Assembly: GCF_000716715.1 (NCBI RefSeq)
Contig: NZ_JNYJ01000040.1
Coordinates: forward strand, 1-64,000
DNA: 64,000 nt
From: Dactylosporangium aurantiacum
GTDB lineage: Bacteria > Actinomycetota > Actinomycetes > Mycobacteriales > Micromonosporaceae
Reading direction: 5' to 3'
The notes under the pieces are model-generated. The model searched no databases. It saw nothing but the letters and a program-made list of their open reading frames with translations, and was not told where the DNA came from. The translations under genes and the position numbers were made by a program. Each line of letters begins with the position of its first letter. The first letter of the stretch is position 1. Positions 51,474-59,846 of this stretch are shown one piece after another.

Positions 51474-52532
51474 GTGACACAGATGGTGCGGGGCAGCGTG
51501 GCGCCCGGGTTCGAGACGGTCCGCGCGACGTTCGAGGAGCTGTTCGCCGGCGGGGCGGAGACGGGGGCGTCGGTCGCGGCGTACGTGGGCGGCACCCTCG
51601 TCGTGGACCTCTGGGGCGGCTGGGCCGACGCGGCGCGGACCCGGCCGTGGCAGGAGGACACCCTGGCGACGGTGTTCTCCGCGGGCAAGCCGGTCGCCGC
51701 GCTCGCCGTGCTGCGCCGGGTCGCCGACGGGCGGATCGACCTGGACGCGCCGATCGTGGCGTACTGGCCGGCGTTCCCGCACCCCGCGGCGACGGTCCGG
51801 CACGCCCTGGCACACCAGGCCGGCGTACCGGCGGCCAACGTGTCGGACATCTCGCAGATCCTGGACGCGTCCCGGTTCGCCGCGGCGATCGCGGCGACGC
51901 CCCCGGAATGGGAGCCGGGCACGGCCCTCGGTGAGCACGCGCTCACGTACGGCACCATCCTCGGCGAGATCCTGCGCGGCGCCACCGGCGAGACGGTCGG
52001 CGAGGTCGTGCGCACCTTCGGCCTCGACGTGCACTTCGGGCTGTCCGCGGCGGACCAGCGGCGCTGCGCCGAGGTCGAGCACGCCACCCCGGACTGGCCG
52101 CAGCGGCAGCTGCGGGGGCACGGCGAGCTGTGGGCCCGCGCGCTCGGCCCGGCCGAGCTGCTCGCCACCGGCGTCGTCAACGGCCCGCTGTGGCGCGGCG
52201 GCGAGCTGCCCGCGGTGAACTGCCACGCGACCGCCCGGGGCCTGGCCACCTGTTACGACCGCCTGCCCGAGCTGCTGCCCGCGCCCCTGCTCGCCGAGGC
52301 GACCGGCCCGCAGGCGGTCGGCTTCGACCGGCTGCTGGAGCAGGACGCGACCTGGACCCTCGGCTGGCGCCGCGACGGCGCCTGGTTCGGCATGGGCGGC
52401 ATCGGCGGTTCGTCGGCCGGCAGCGACGAGTCCCTCGGGTACAGCCTCGCCTACGTCACCCGCCGCCTCGGCGACCACGACCGGGGCAACGCCATGTACG
52501 ACGCCCTCGAGGCCGCGCTGCGCACCGGCTGA
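51474..52532 (+). CDS. Serine hydrolase, beta-lactamase family
   Basis: 352 aa. SxxK motif in TVFSAGKPVAAL, later HALAHQAG and WFGMGGIGGSSAGSD resemble the EstB-type esterases. It is a paralogue of the 15.7-16.9 kb hydrolase, shorter and with SAGK instead of STTK. Cytoplasmic. Confidence 0.9.
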   Translation: MTQMVRGSVAPGFETVRATFEELFAGGAETGASVAAYVGGTLVVDLWGGWADAARTRPWQEDTLATVFSAGKPVAALAVLRRVADGRIDLDAPIVAYWPAFPHPAATVRHALAHQAGVPAANVSDISQILDASRFAAAIAATPPEWEPGTALGEHALTYGTILGEILRGATGETVGEVVRTFGLDVHFGLSAADQRRCAEVEHATPDWPQRQLRGHGELWARALGPAELLATGVVNGPLWRGGELPAVNCHATARGLATCYDRLPELLPAPLLAEATGPQAVGFDRLLEQDATWTLGWRRDGAWFGMGGIGGSSAGSDESLGYSLAYVTRRLGDHDRGNAMYDALEAALRTG

Positions 52533-52570
52533 CCGCATCGCCCCTTTCACGGCGATTGTCCGTGAGGTTT

Positions 52571-52599
52571 CCCTCGGCGGGTGCAACCCGAGGGGTTTT
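52571..52599 (+). terminator. Intrinsic terminator after the serine hydrolase
   Basis: CCCTCGG (52571-52577) pairs with CCGAGGG (52588-52594), followed by GGTTTTG. The U-tract is clear on the plus strand. Confidence 0.75.
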
Positions 52600-52648
52600 G
52601 CGAGACGTCTTCGTGTGGGTAGCGTTCGCCACGGGGAGGGTGCAGATC

Positions 52649-53893
52649 ATGCTGAGTCGTCGAAGGATGCTGGCCACCGGTGCCGGGGTCGCCGCCGGGA
52701 TCGCCGGGGCCGCCGTGCTGACGGGGTGCTCCGACGGGGGGAAGAAGACCGGCACCGCCGCGGGCGCGACCGGCGGCGAGGGCGGCGGCGGTGGCGGCGG
52801 CGCGCAGCCGGCGAAGCTCACCATCACGCCCGCCGCCGACAGCAAGGACGTCGCCCCGTCCAGCCCCGTCACCGTGGCGATCGAGAACGGCACCCTCGAG
52901 TCCGTCACGGTCGCCGCCGGCGGCAAGGCCCTGGACGGCACCCTCGCCGAGGACAAGCACAACTGGCAGTCCACCGGTGTCCTCGCGTACGGCCAGACGT
53001 ACACCGTCACCGTCACCGGCGTGGACGCCGCCGGCGCCGCGGTGAACCAGACCGCCACCTTCACCACGCTGAAGCCCACCGGCACCGTGTCGATCACGTT
53101 CCAGGCCAACCCGATGCTCGCGCTGAAGAACGGCGGCACGTACGGCGTCGGCCAGCCCGTCATCGTCTTCTTCAACAAGGCCGTCACCAACAAGGACGCC
53201 GTCGAGCAGGCGATGCAGGTCACCACGTCCCCCGCGGTCGAGGGCAAGTGGCACTGGGTGAGCGGCCAGAGCGCGCACTGGCGCCCCGAGAAGTACTGGA
53301 CCCCCGGCACCACCGTCAAGGTCAGCGCCAACCTGCTCGGCGTCGACATCGGCAAGGGCGTCTACGGCGGCGGCAACGCCTCGGCGAGCTTCACCATCGG
53401 CAAGTCCCGCATCGCCATCGCCGACTCCAACACCAAACAGATGGAGTGCTTCATCGACGGCCAGATGGTCCGCCGGATCCCGTGCAGCATGGGCAAGGGC
53501 GGCAAGGGCACCATCGGCTCCAAGGGCGAGAAGATCGACTACCTGACCGCCAGCGGCGTGCACGTCCTCATGACGAAGGAACCCCTCGTCACGATGAGCT
53601 CCGCCAGCTACGGCGTGACCAACAAGAGCGACCCGAACTACTACGAGGAGAAGATCCGGCTCGCCTGCCGCATCTCCCTCTCCGGCGAGTACGTGCACCT
53701 CGCCGACTGGAACATCCCCAAGCACGGCAAGGAGAACACCTCGCACGGCTGCATCAACGTCGCCCCGGACCACGCGAAGTGGTTCTACGACAACTTCGAC
53801 GTCGGCGACGTCGTCGAGGTCCGCAACACCCCGAAGCAGCTGCAGCTCACCGACGGCCTCGGCGACTGGAACGTCCCGTACGCCCAGTGGTGA
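52649..53893 (+). CDS. L,D-transpeptidase lipoprotein (Tat-type signal)
   Basis: 414 aa. Signal with twin Arg (SRRRMLATG) and lipobox VLTGC at C27 predict Tat export and lipidation. Two Ig-like domains precede the YkuD catalytic domain; HGCINV with the preceding His and SHGC holds the catalytic Cys. It forms 3-3 peptidoglycan cross-links outside the membrane, like actinobacterial LdtMt2. GGGGAGGG precedes ATG 52649. Confidence 0.95.
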   Translation: MLSRRRMLATGAGVAAGIAGAAVLTGCSDGGKKTGTAAGATGGEGGGGGGGAQPAKLTITPAADSKDVAPSSPVTVAIENGTLESVTVAAGGKALDGTLAEDKHNWQSTGVLAYGQTYTVTVTGVDAAGAAVNQTATFTTLKPTGTVSITFQANPMLALKNGGTYGVGQPVIVFFNKAVTNKDAVEQAMQVTTSPAVEGKWHWVSGQSAHWRPEKYWTPGTTVKVSANLLGVDIGKGVYGGGNASASFTIGKSRIAIADSNTKQMECFIDGQMVRRIPCSMGKGGKGTIGSKGEKIDYLTASGVHVLMTKEPLVTMSSASYGVTNKSDPNYYEEKIRLACRISLSGEYVHLADWNIPKHGKENTSHGCINVAPDHAKWFYDNFDVGDVVEVRNTPKQLQLTDGLGDWNVPYAQW

Positions 53894-54040
53894 CCGACCT
53901 GCCACACCCTCGTGGCGACCACGCCCGCCCGATGTGACGCCGCGGTGCCCGGCCTTCGCTCACCCCGCCGACTTCGCCGGATTTTTCGGATATGTCGGTC
54001 GTGAGGTGGGTCCGGCGCCGAGAATCATCCGGTGCGGGGG

Positions 54041-54238
54041 ATGCGGGTGCTGGTCACCGGGGACGGGCGGTGGCGGCTGGAGGTCCGGGCCAGGGGCGTC
54101 GACGTCTACGACCGCGGCGCGCAGAGCGCCCGCCGGACCCGGGTCGGCGCGCTGGTCCTGCGGCAGGCCGACCTCGACCGGGCGGTGCGCTACCTCCTCG
54201 ACCAGGGCGCCGACATCGACACCCTGTACGAGCGCTGA
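54041..54238 (+). CDS. Small hypothetical protein, 65 aa
   Basis: MRVLVTGDGRWRLEVRARGV then a helical LRQADLDRAVRYLLDQGADI segment. Short conserved-looking alpha/beta protein seen in related actinomycetes; no named domain. Confidence 0.55.
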   Translation: MRVLVTGDGRWRLEVRARGVDVYDRGAQSARRTRVGALVLRQADLDRAVRYLLDQGADIDTLYER

Positions 54239-54317
54239 CCTCGCCCGCCGAACCGCCGCCCGCACCGCCGGACAACCGCCCCACATGCCGGCCCGAACGC
54301 TCCGCACGCTTGGCTGA

Positions 54318-54477
54318 CCGCCCGCACGCCAAGCCGACCGCCCGCACGCCAAGCCGACCGCCCGCACGCCAAGCTAACCGCCCGCACGCCAAGCTAACCG
54401 CCCGCACGCCAAGCTGACCGCCCGCACGCCAAGCTGACCGCCCGCGCGCCAAGCTGACCGCCCGCACGCCAAGCTGA
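54318..54477. repeat. Eight tandem 20-bp repeats
   Basis: The unit CCGCCCGCACGCCAAGCTGA is repeated eight times, with CCGA/TAA/TGA variants at the end. No spacers, so not CRISPR. The period excludes coding use. It fills the gap before the SDR gene at 54548, the rest of which holds nothing I recognise. Confidence 0.95.
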
Positions 54478-54547
54478 CCGCCAAGCGCACCGGACCAACC
54501 GCCCCCGTGCCCAGCCGACCGCCGGGCGCGCCGGCACGCCGGGCGGG

Positions 54548-55279
54548 TCAGCGGCCGCCGGCCACGCGCAGGATGGTGCCGGTGGTGTACGACGCCGCGG
54601 GGCTCAGCAGCCAGGCGATCGCCTCGGCGACCTCGGCCGGCTCGCCGGGGCGGCCGAGCGGGGCGCCGGCGCCGGCCCGTTCGGCGCGGTCCGGGTCGCC
54701 CGACACGGCGTGGATCTCGGTGCGGATGATGCCGGGGGCGACGCCGTTGACCCGGATGCCGGCCGGGCCGAGCTCCTTCGACAGGCCGATGGTGAGCGTG
54801 TCGAGGGCGGCCTTGGAGGCGGCGTAGTGGATGTACTCGCCGGGGCTGCCGAGGGTCGCGGCGGCGGAGGAGACGTTGACGATGGCGCCGCCGCGGGGCA
54901 GGACCCGGGTCGCCTCGCGGGCGCACAGGAAGGCGCCGACGATGTTGACGTCCACGACCCGGCGCAGGTCGGCGGTGGCCAGCTCGGCGAACGGGCCGAT
55001 GGTGGACGTGGTGCCGGCGTTGTTGACCAGGCCGGTCACGGCGCCGAGCTCGGCGGCGGCGGTGGCGAACAGGCGCACCACGTCGTCCTCGACGGCGGTG
55101 TCGGCGCGCACGGCGACGGCGGCCCCGCCCGCGCCGGTGATCGCGGCGACGACCGCCTCGGCCGCCGCGGCGGCGTGCTGGTAGGCGACGGCGACGCGGT
55201 GGCCGCCGGCGGCCAGGCGGGCGGCGGTCGCGGCGCCGATGCCCCGGCTGCCCCCCGTGATGACCGTGACGTGATCCAT
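54548..55279 (-). CDS. SDR oxidoreductase (FabG-like)
   Basis: 243 aa. VTVITGGSRGIGAATAARLA, NNAGTT, SSAAATLG and catalytic YAASK. The end WLLSPAASYTTGTILRVAGG is typical of the classical family. Its start lies 2 nt after the stop of the glutathionyl-hydroquinone-reductase-like gene, so the two form an operon. Confidence 0.93.
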   Translation of the reverse strand: MDHVTVITGGSRGIGAATAARLAAGGHRVAVAYQHAAAAAEAVVAAITGAGGAAVAVRADTAVEDDVVRLFATAAAELGAVTGLVNNAGTTSTIGPFAELATADLRRVVDVNIVGAFLCAREATRVLPRGGAIVNVSSAAATLGSPGEYIHYAASKAALDTLTIGLSKELGPAGIRVNGVAPGIIRTEIHAVSGDPDRAERAGAGAPLGRPGEPAEVAEAIAWLLSPAASYTTGTILRVAGGR

Positions 55280-55281
55280 GG

Positions 55282-56211
55282 TCACGATGGTAGGTCCGCG
55301 CGGGTGTGCGGCAGGTCCCAGCCGGACAGGTCGGGCCCGAGCGGCACGACGCCCGACGGGTTGATGTCGCGGTGGACCTCGTAGTAGTGCCGCTTGATGT
55401 GCTCGAAGTTCACCGTGTCGCCGAATCCCGGGGTCTGGAACAGGTCGCGGGCGTAGTCCCACAGCACGGGCAGCTCGGTGAGCTTGTGGCGGTTGCACTT
55501 GAAGTGGCCGTGGTAGACCGCGTCGAAGCGCACCAGGGTGGTGAAGAGGCGGACGTCGGCCTCGGTGAGCTGGCCGCCGACGAGGTACCGCCGGGTCGAC
55601 AGCCGCTGCGACAGCCAGTCGAGCCGGGCGAAGAGCCGCTCGTACGCGGCCGAGTACGCCTCCTGCGTGCCGGCGAACCCGGCCCGGTAGACGCCGTTGT
55701 TGACGTCGCGGAAGACGACGTCGTTGACCTCGTCGATCTCGGCGCGCAGGTGCTCCGGGTACAGCTGCGGCGCGCCCGGCCGGTGATACTGCGCCCACTC
55801 GGTGGACAGGTCGAGGGTGAGCTGCGCGTAGTCGTTGGTGACGACCTGACCGGTGGTCACGTCCACGACGCACGGCACGGTGATGCCGCGTTCGTACCCG
55901 GGGAACCGCGCGAAGTACGCGTCCTGGATGCGCTCGATGCCCAGCACCGGGTCGCGGCCGCCGGGGTCGAGGTCGAAGGTCCAGCTGCGCTGGTCGTGGG
56001 TGGGGCCGCAGACGCCCATGGACAGCACGTCCTGCAGCCCGAGCAGCTCCCGGACGATGATCGCCCGGCTGGCCCAGGGGCAGGCCCGGCTCACCACCAG
56101 GCGGTAGCGGCCGGGCTCGACCGGGTAGCCGTCCCGGCCGTCGGCGGTGATGCGGGTCGTGATGTAGCGCTGGTCCCGCTGGAACTCGCCGGTCGACCGG
56201 TAGGCACCCAT
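55282..56211 (-). CDS. Glutathionyl-hydroquinone reductase-like (GST Xi) enzyme
   Basis: 309 aa. Thioredoxin-like start with catalytic Cys in SRACPWASRAIIVRELLGLQ, then a helical GST C-domain containing VNDVVFRDVNNGVYRAGF, RYLVGGQLTEADVRLFTTL and PVLWDYARDLFQTPGF; all match YqjG/EcYqjG-type enzymes. Actinobacteria use mycothiol, so the physiological thiol is uncertain. Reduces S-conjugated quinones; clustered with SDRs for redox detoxification. Confidence 0.93.
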   Translation of the reverse strand: MGAYRSTGEFQRDQRYITTRITADGRDGYPVEPGRYRLVVSRACPWASRAIIVRELLGLQDVLSMGVCGPTHDQRSWTFDLDPGGRDPVLGIERIQDAYFARFPGYERGITVPCVVDVTTGQVVTNDYAQLTLDLSTEWAQYHRPGAPQLYPEHLRAEIDEVNDVVFRDVNNGVYRAGFAGTQEAYSAAYERLFARLDWLSQRLSTRRYLVGGQLTEADVRLFTTLVRFDAVYHGHFKCNRHKLTELPVLWDYARDLFQTPGFGDTVNFEHIKRHYYEVHRDINPSGVVPLGPDLSGWDLPHTRADLPS

Positions 56212-56216
56212 ACGTC

Positions 56217-56915
56217 CTATCCTGCCATTGCCGCGTACCGCTGCGCCGGGTCGGCGGAGAGGGACTGCTTGGCGCCGCGGGACGTGTCGTCGGCGAGGAC
56301 CTCGTCGCGGTCCTGCTCGACGGCGTCGAAGACCTGCGCGGCGACCGCCTCGGGGCTGATCTTCGGCGCGTCGACCGCGGCGGCCATGTCGGTGTCGACG
56401 TAACCGACGTGCAGGCCGGTGACGCCGATGCCCTGCGGGGCCAGCTCGAGGCGCACCGCGTCGCTGGCCGACCACAGGGCGGCCTTGGTGGCGCTGTACG
56501 ACTGCCCGAAGGCGACCCACGACAGCGCCGAGTGCACGTTGACGATCCGGCCGCCGCCGCCCGCGAGCAGCTGCGGCACGAACGCGCGGGTGACCGCGAT
56601 CGGGCCGTAGAAGTTCGTCTCGAACTCGCGGCGCACCTCGGCGAGGTCGCCGGTGAGGAGGCTGGCGCCGACGTAGATGCCGGCGTTGTTGATCAGGACC
56701 GTGACGTCGCCGGTCTGCTCGGCGGCCCGGCGGACCGACCCGGGGTCGGTGACGTCCAGGGCCAGGGCGTGCACGCCCGGCGCGGTGACCGTGCGCGGGT
56801 CGCGGGCCGCGGCGTACACCTTGCGGGCGCCGCGGGCGACCGCCTCGGCCACCAGGGCCTTGCCGATGCCCCGGTTGCCGCCGGTGACCAGGACGACCGC
56901 CTGCTTGAGATCCAT
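56217..56915 (-). CDS. SDR oxidoreductase (divergent from TetR)
   Basis: 232 aa. VVLVTGGNRGIGKALVAEA, NNAGIY, YSATK catalytic. It lacks the C-terminal extension of classical SDRs (ends DDTSRGAKQSLSADPAQ). The gene is divergent from the TetR regulator; paired AAACCGATCGGTTT operators lie in its promoter, so it is the direct target. Confidence 0.93.
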   Translation of the reverse strand: MDLKQAVVLVTGGNRGIGKALVAEAVARGARKVYAAARDPRTVTAPGVHALALDVTDPGSVRRAAEQTGDVTVLINNAGIYVGASLLTGDLAEVRREFETNFYGPIAVTRAFVPQLLAGGGGRIVNVHSALSWVAFGQSYSATKAALWSASDAVRLELAPQGIGVTGLHVGYVDTDMAAAVDAPKISPEAVAAQVFDAVEQDRDEVLADDTSRGAKQSLSADPAQRYAAMAG

Positions 56916-56940
56916 GTCGGGCTCCTTGCGCTCAGGGCTG

Positions 56941-56989
56941 GAAACCGATCGGTTTCCGGCTGCCCCGCAACCATAAACCGATCGGTTTA
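56941..56989. promoter_or_regulatory. Two AAACCGATCGGTTT palindromes (TetR operator pair)
   Basis: GAAACCGATCGGTTTC (56941-56956) and TAAACCGATCGGTTTA (56974-56989) are perfect 16-bp palindromes with 33-bp centre-to-centre spacing. They fill the SDR/TetR intergenic region. Confidence 0.9.
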
Positions 56990-56999
56990 CCATTGGGGT

Positions 57000-57554
57000 G
57001 TGACCTCTCCGACACGTGACCGCCTCCTGCGCGCCGCCGCCGACCTGTTCTACGCCGAGGGCGTCGGCGCGGTCGGCGTGGAGCGCCTGTGCCAGACCGC
57101 CGGGGTGTCCAAGCGGTCGATGTACCAGCTGTTCGCCACCAAGGACGACCTGGTCGCCGAGGCGCTGCGGGTGCACGGCCCGGCGACCGTCGCGCACTAC
57201 TTCGCGCCCGAGGACGCCCCGCTCGGCCCGCGCGAGCGGATCCTGCACGTCTTCGACGTCCTCGAGGAGCAGGCCGCGACGCCCGGCTTCCACGGCTGCC
57301 CGTTCGCCAACACCACGATCGAGCTGCACGACGCGGCGCACCAGGCCAGCCGGGTCGCGTGGGCGTTCAAGCAGCAGCTGGAGGCGTACTTCCAGCGGCA
57401 GGCGGCCCTGCTCGGCGCCCGCGACCCGCGGCGGCTCGGCACGCAGCTGGTGATGCTGTTCGACGGCGCGTCCGTGCGCGCCGTCATGCGCGGCGGCGGC
57501 CTCGACGGCGCCGCCACCGGCACCGCCGCGACGCTGCTGGACGCCTCCGTCTGA
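57000..57554 (+). CDS. TetR-family transcriptional regulator
   Basis: 184 aa. HTH: RDRLLRAAADLFYAEGVGAV, TAGVSKRSMYQLFATKDDLV. The ligand domain ends AVMRGGGLDGAATGTAAT. GTG 57000 lies 11 bp after the nearer operator, so it represses itself and the divergent SDR. The effector is unknown. Confidence 0.93.
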   Translation: MTSPTRDRLLRAAADLFYAEGVGAVGVERLCQTAGVSKRSMYQLFATKDDLVAEALRVHGPATVAHYFAPEDAPLGPRERILHVFDVLEEQAATPGFHGCPFANTTIELHDAAHQASRVAWAFKQQLEAYFQRQAALLGARDPRRLGTQLVMLFDGASVRAVMRGGGLDGAATGTAATLLDASV

Positions 57555-57637
57555 GGCTGCGCCCGCACCGCAGGAGGCCCGGGCATTACCTCACAGGTCA
57601 TCGACACGCCTCCCGGCGAGCGGAGAGGATCACCGGC

Positions 57638-57982
57638 ATGACGGCATACGCACTGGCCCACCTGCACACCCCGAACCTGCACGAGGACGTCCTGGTCTAC
57701 CTGGAGCGCATCCAGGCGACCCTCGACCCCTTCGGCGGCACGTTCCTCGCCCACGGCCCCGACGTCGAGGTCCGCGAGGGCGAGTGGCCCGGCACGGTCG
57801 TGCTGCTGGAGTTCCCCGACAAGGACGCGGTCCGCGCCTGGTACGACTCCCCCGCCTACCAGGAGATCCTGCCGCTGCGCACGAACCACATCGCGGGCTC
57901 GGCGATCCTCTTCGACGGCGTGCGCCCCGGCCACGACCCGGCGAAGATGGCCGCCGCGATCCGCGCCACGCAGCAGGGCTGA
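57638..57982 (+). CDS. DUF1330-family protein
   Basis: 114 aa. MTAYALAHLHTPNLHEDVLV and EFPDKDAVRAWYDSPAYQEI are the DUF1330 signatures (ferredoxin-like dimeric alpha-beta barrel). GGAGAGG precedes the ATG. Function unassigned; perhaps a monooxygenase-like or isomerase-like small enzyme. Confidence 0.85.
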   Translation: MTAYALAHLHTPNLHEDVLVYLERIQATLDPFGGTFLAHGPDVEVREGEWPGTVVLLEFPDKDAVRAWYDSPAYQEILPLRTNHIAGSAILFDGVRPGHDPAKMAAAIRATQQG

Positions 57983-57991
57983 GCCGGCGTA

Positions 57992-57997
57992 TACAGT
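57992..57997 (+). promoter_or_regulatory. TACAGT -10 box of the SAM methyltransferase gene
   Basis: TANNNT box 7 nt before GTG 58005; no ribosome site. Confidence 0.5.
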
Positions 57998-58004
57998 TTG
58001 CCGC

Positions 58005-58805
58005 GTGTCCATGGATCGGATCGACACCAGCGTCGCGCACCCGGCCCGGCGGTACAACTACTGGCTCGGCGGCAAGGACAACTTCGCCGCCGACCGGGCG
58101 TCCGCCGACGCCATCGCCGCGGCCTGGCCCAGCGCGCCGGTCGCGGCCCGGGAGAACCGGCGCTTCCTCGGCCGCGCCGTGCGGTTCCTCGCCGCCGAGG
58201 CCGGCGTCCGCCAGTTCCTGGACATCGGCACCGGCCTGCCGACGGCCGGCAACACCCACGAGGTCGCGCAGGCGATCGCCCCGTCGGCGCGGGTGGTGTA
58301 TGTCGACAACGACCCGATGGTCATGGTCCACGCCCGGGCCCTGCTGACCAGCGCGCCGGAGGGCGCGACCGCCTACCTGGAGGCGGACCTGCGCGACCCG
58401 GGGCACATCCTCGCCCACCCGGACCTGCGCGCGACGCTGGACCTCACCCGGCCGGTCGGGCTCATGCTCGTCGCGGTGCTGCACTTCGTGCACGGCGAGG
58501 GCGCCGCCCTGCCGATCGTGCGGCAGCTGCTGGACGCGCTGCCCCCGGGCAGCTACCTGGTGGCCAGCAACGCCACCAAGGACTTCCTGCCGCCGCAGAT
58601 CGCCGCGGTGTACGACCGGATGCTGACCGCCGGCCAGACCGACATCTGGCCCCGGACCCGCTCGGAGTTCGGCGCCCTGTTCGACGGCCTGGACCTGGTG
58701 GAGCCGGGCGTCGTCGCGGCGCACGAGTGGCGCCCCGACGAGCCCGACCCGTCGCTCACCCCGGCCGACGTCTCGGTCTACGCCGCCGCCGGCCGGGTGC
58801 CGTAG
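58005..58805 (+). CDS. DUF574 / Methyltransf_19 SAM-dependent methyltransferase
   Basis: 266 aa. Diagnostic N-terminal HPARRYNYWLGGKDNFAADR, SAM motif FLDIGTGLPTAGNTHEVAQ and VVYVDNDPMVMVHARALL. This family is expanded in actinomycetes (often several to dozens per genome) and its substrate is undefined. ARENRRFL and TRSEFGALFDGLDLVEPG fit the family. Confidence 0.95.
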   Translation: MSMDRIDTSVAHPARRYNYWLGGKDNFAADRASADAIAAAWPSAPVAARENRRFLGRAVRFLAAEAGVRQFLDIGTGLPTAGNTHEVAQAIAPSARVVYVDNDPMVMVHARALLTSAPEGATAYLEADLRDPGHILAHPDLRATLDLTRPVGLMLVAVLHFVHGEGAALPIVRQLLDALPPGSYLVASNATKDFLPPQIAAVYDRMLTAGQTDIWPRTRSEFGALFDGLDLVEPGVVAAHEWRPDEPDPSLTPADVSVYAAAGRVP

Positions 58806-58821
58806 CGGTGGTCACGCCCGC

Positions 58822-59178
58822 TCACTCCACGGTCAGGTCGACCTGGTTGGGGTAGAAGGCGACCCGCTTCGCGATCGGCTCGACGGCCGGGTAGGGCGTC
58901 TCGTAGGTCCAGATCACGTTGGTGAGCTCACGGTCCGCGGTGACGACGCTGTAGTAGGAGGCGTCGCCCTTGTACGGGCAGTGCGTCGAGTGCTCCGTGC
59001 GGCGCAGCAGCGACCGGTCCACGTCGTCCAGCGGCAGGTAGTACACCGGCGGGTACGTCGACTCCTGCAGCGTCAGCGCGTCGGTCGTGTCGGCGACGGT
59101 GACCCCGTCGACGCGCACGGTGACGCGGCGGCCGGTCGGCGTGACGGTGATCGGGTGGTCGGGTCCTGGGATCTTCAT
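58822..59178 (-). CDS. DUF427-family protein
   Basis: 118 aa. HCPYKGDASYYSV, ALTLQESTYPPVYYLPLDDV and KRVAFYPNQVDL are the family motifs. Small beta-barrel protein of unsolved function, common in actinobacteria. Convergent with the methyltransferase gene. Confidence 0.9.
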   Translation of the reverse strand: MKIPGPDHPITVTPTGRRVTVRVDGVTVADTTDALTLQESTYPPVYYLPLDDVDRSLLRRTEHSTHCPYKGDASYYSVVTADRELTNVIWTYETPYPAVEPIAKRVAFYPNQVDLTVE

Positions 59179-59198
59179 ACCCCGACGCTAGCTCGCGC

Positions 59199-59744
59199 TC
59201 AGGCGACCGGCCTGCCGGCGAGCAGCCGGTCGACGCAGCGCTGGGCGAGGTCCGGGGTCAGCGTCCAGGGCAGGAAGATCACCCGGTAGATGATCGGGGC
59301 GATGACCAGCTCGATGAGGTCGTCGGCGGCGAACGACGCGGTGGCCCGGGCGGCGAGCACCTGCGCCTCGGCGCGGCGGTTGCGCAGGCAGTCGGACTCG
59401 GTCTCGCCGGCGGAGGCGGCCCCGCCGCGCAGCAGGGCGGCGTTGACCGGCTTGGCGTAGTGCTCGACGATCTCGCCGGCCCAGGCGATGAGGTCGGCGC
59501 GCAGCTCGCCGGTGTCCGGCAGCGGCCGGTCCGGGTCGAGCCGGTAGGTGGCGATGTCGTTGAGCATCGTCGGCAGGTCGCCCCAGCGCCGGTAGATCGA
59601 GGTCGGGTTGACCCCGGCGCGCTCGGCGATGAGCGGGATGGTCACCCGCTCGGCGCCGCGCTCCCGCACGAGGTCCTCGACCGCGCTCCTGACCTGCGCG
59701 ACGACCACGGCGCTGCGCCCGCCGGTGCGCTTCCCGGTCGACAT
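59199..59744 (-). CDS. TetR-family transcriptional regulator (of the MFS exporter)
   Basis: 181 aa. HTH: VVAQVRSAVEDLVRERGAER, AERAGVNPTSIYRRWGDLPT, with a C-terminal TetR_C domain. Divergent from the MFS exporter gene with two copies of a TAACGCAA...TTGCTTTA element between them. Likely represses itself and the exporter. Confidence 0.93.
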   Translation of the reverse strand: MSTGKRTGGRSAVVVAQVRSAVEDLVRERGAERVTIPLIAERAGVNPTSIYRRWGDLPTMLNDIATYRLDPDRPLPDTGELRADLIAWAGEIVEHYAKPVNAALLRGGAASAGETESDCLRNRRAEAQVLAARATASFAADDLIELVIAPIIYRVIFLPWTLTPDLAQRCVDRLLAGRPVA

Positions 59745-59754
59745 GTGACGCTCC

Positions 59755-59835
59755 TAACGCAACGATCTTTGCTTTAAGGGTGCCGAAGCGGCCGCCACGG
59801 CGTAGCTTCAGCCTAACGCAACGGAATTTGCTTTA
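59755..59835. promoter_or_regulatory. Two TAACGCAA-N6-TTGCTTTA elements (TetR operator pair)
   Basis: 22-bp copies at 59755-59776 and 59814-59835, 59 bp apart, matching at most positions. Each is an imperfect inverted repeat. One lies near the TetR start, the other just before the exporter. Confidence 0.85.
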
Positions 59836-59846
59836 GGGGGTACGGC

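Noticed and set aside
54318..54477. CRISPR-like array
   Set aside because: Units are directly adjacent with no spacers and there are no cas genes nearby.
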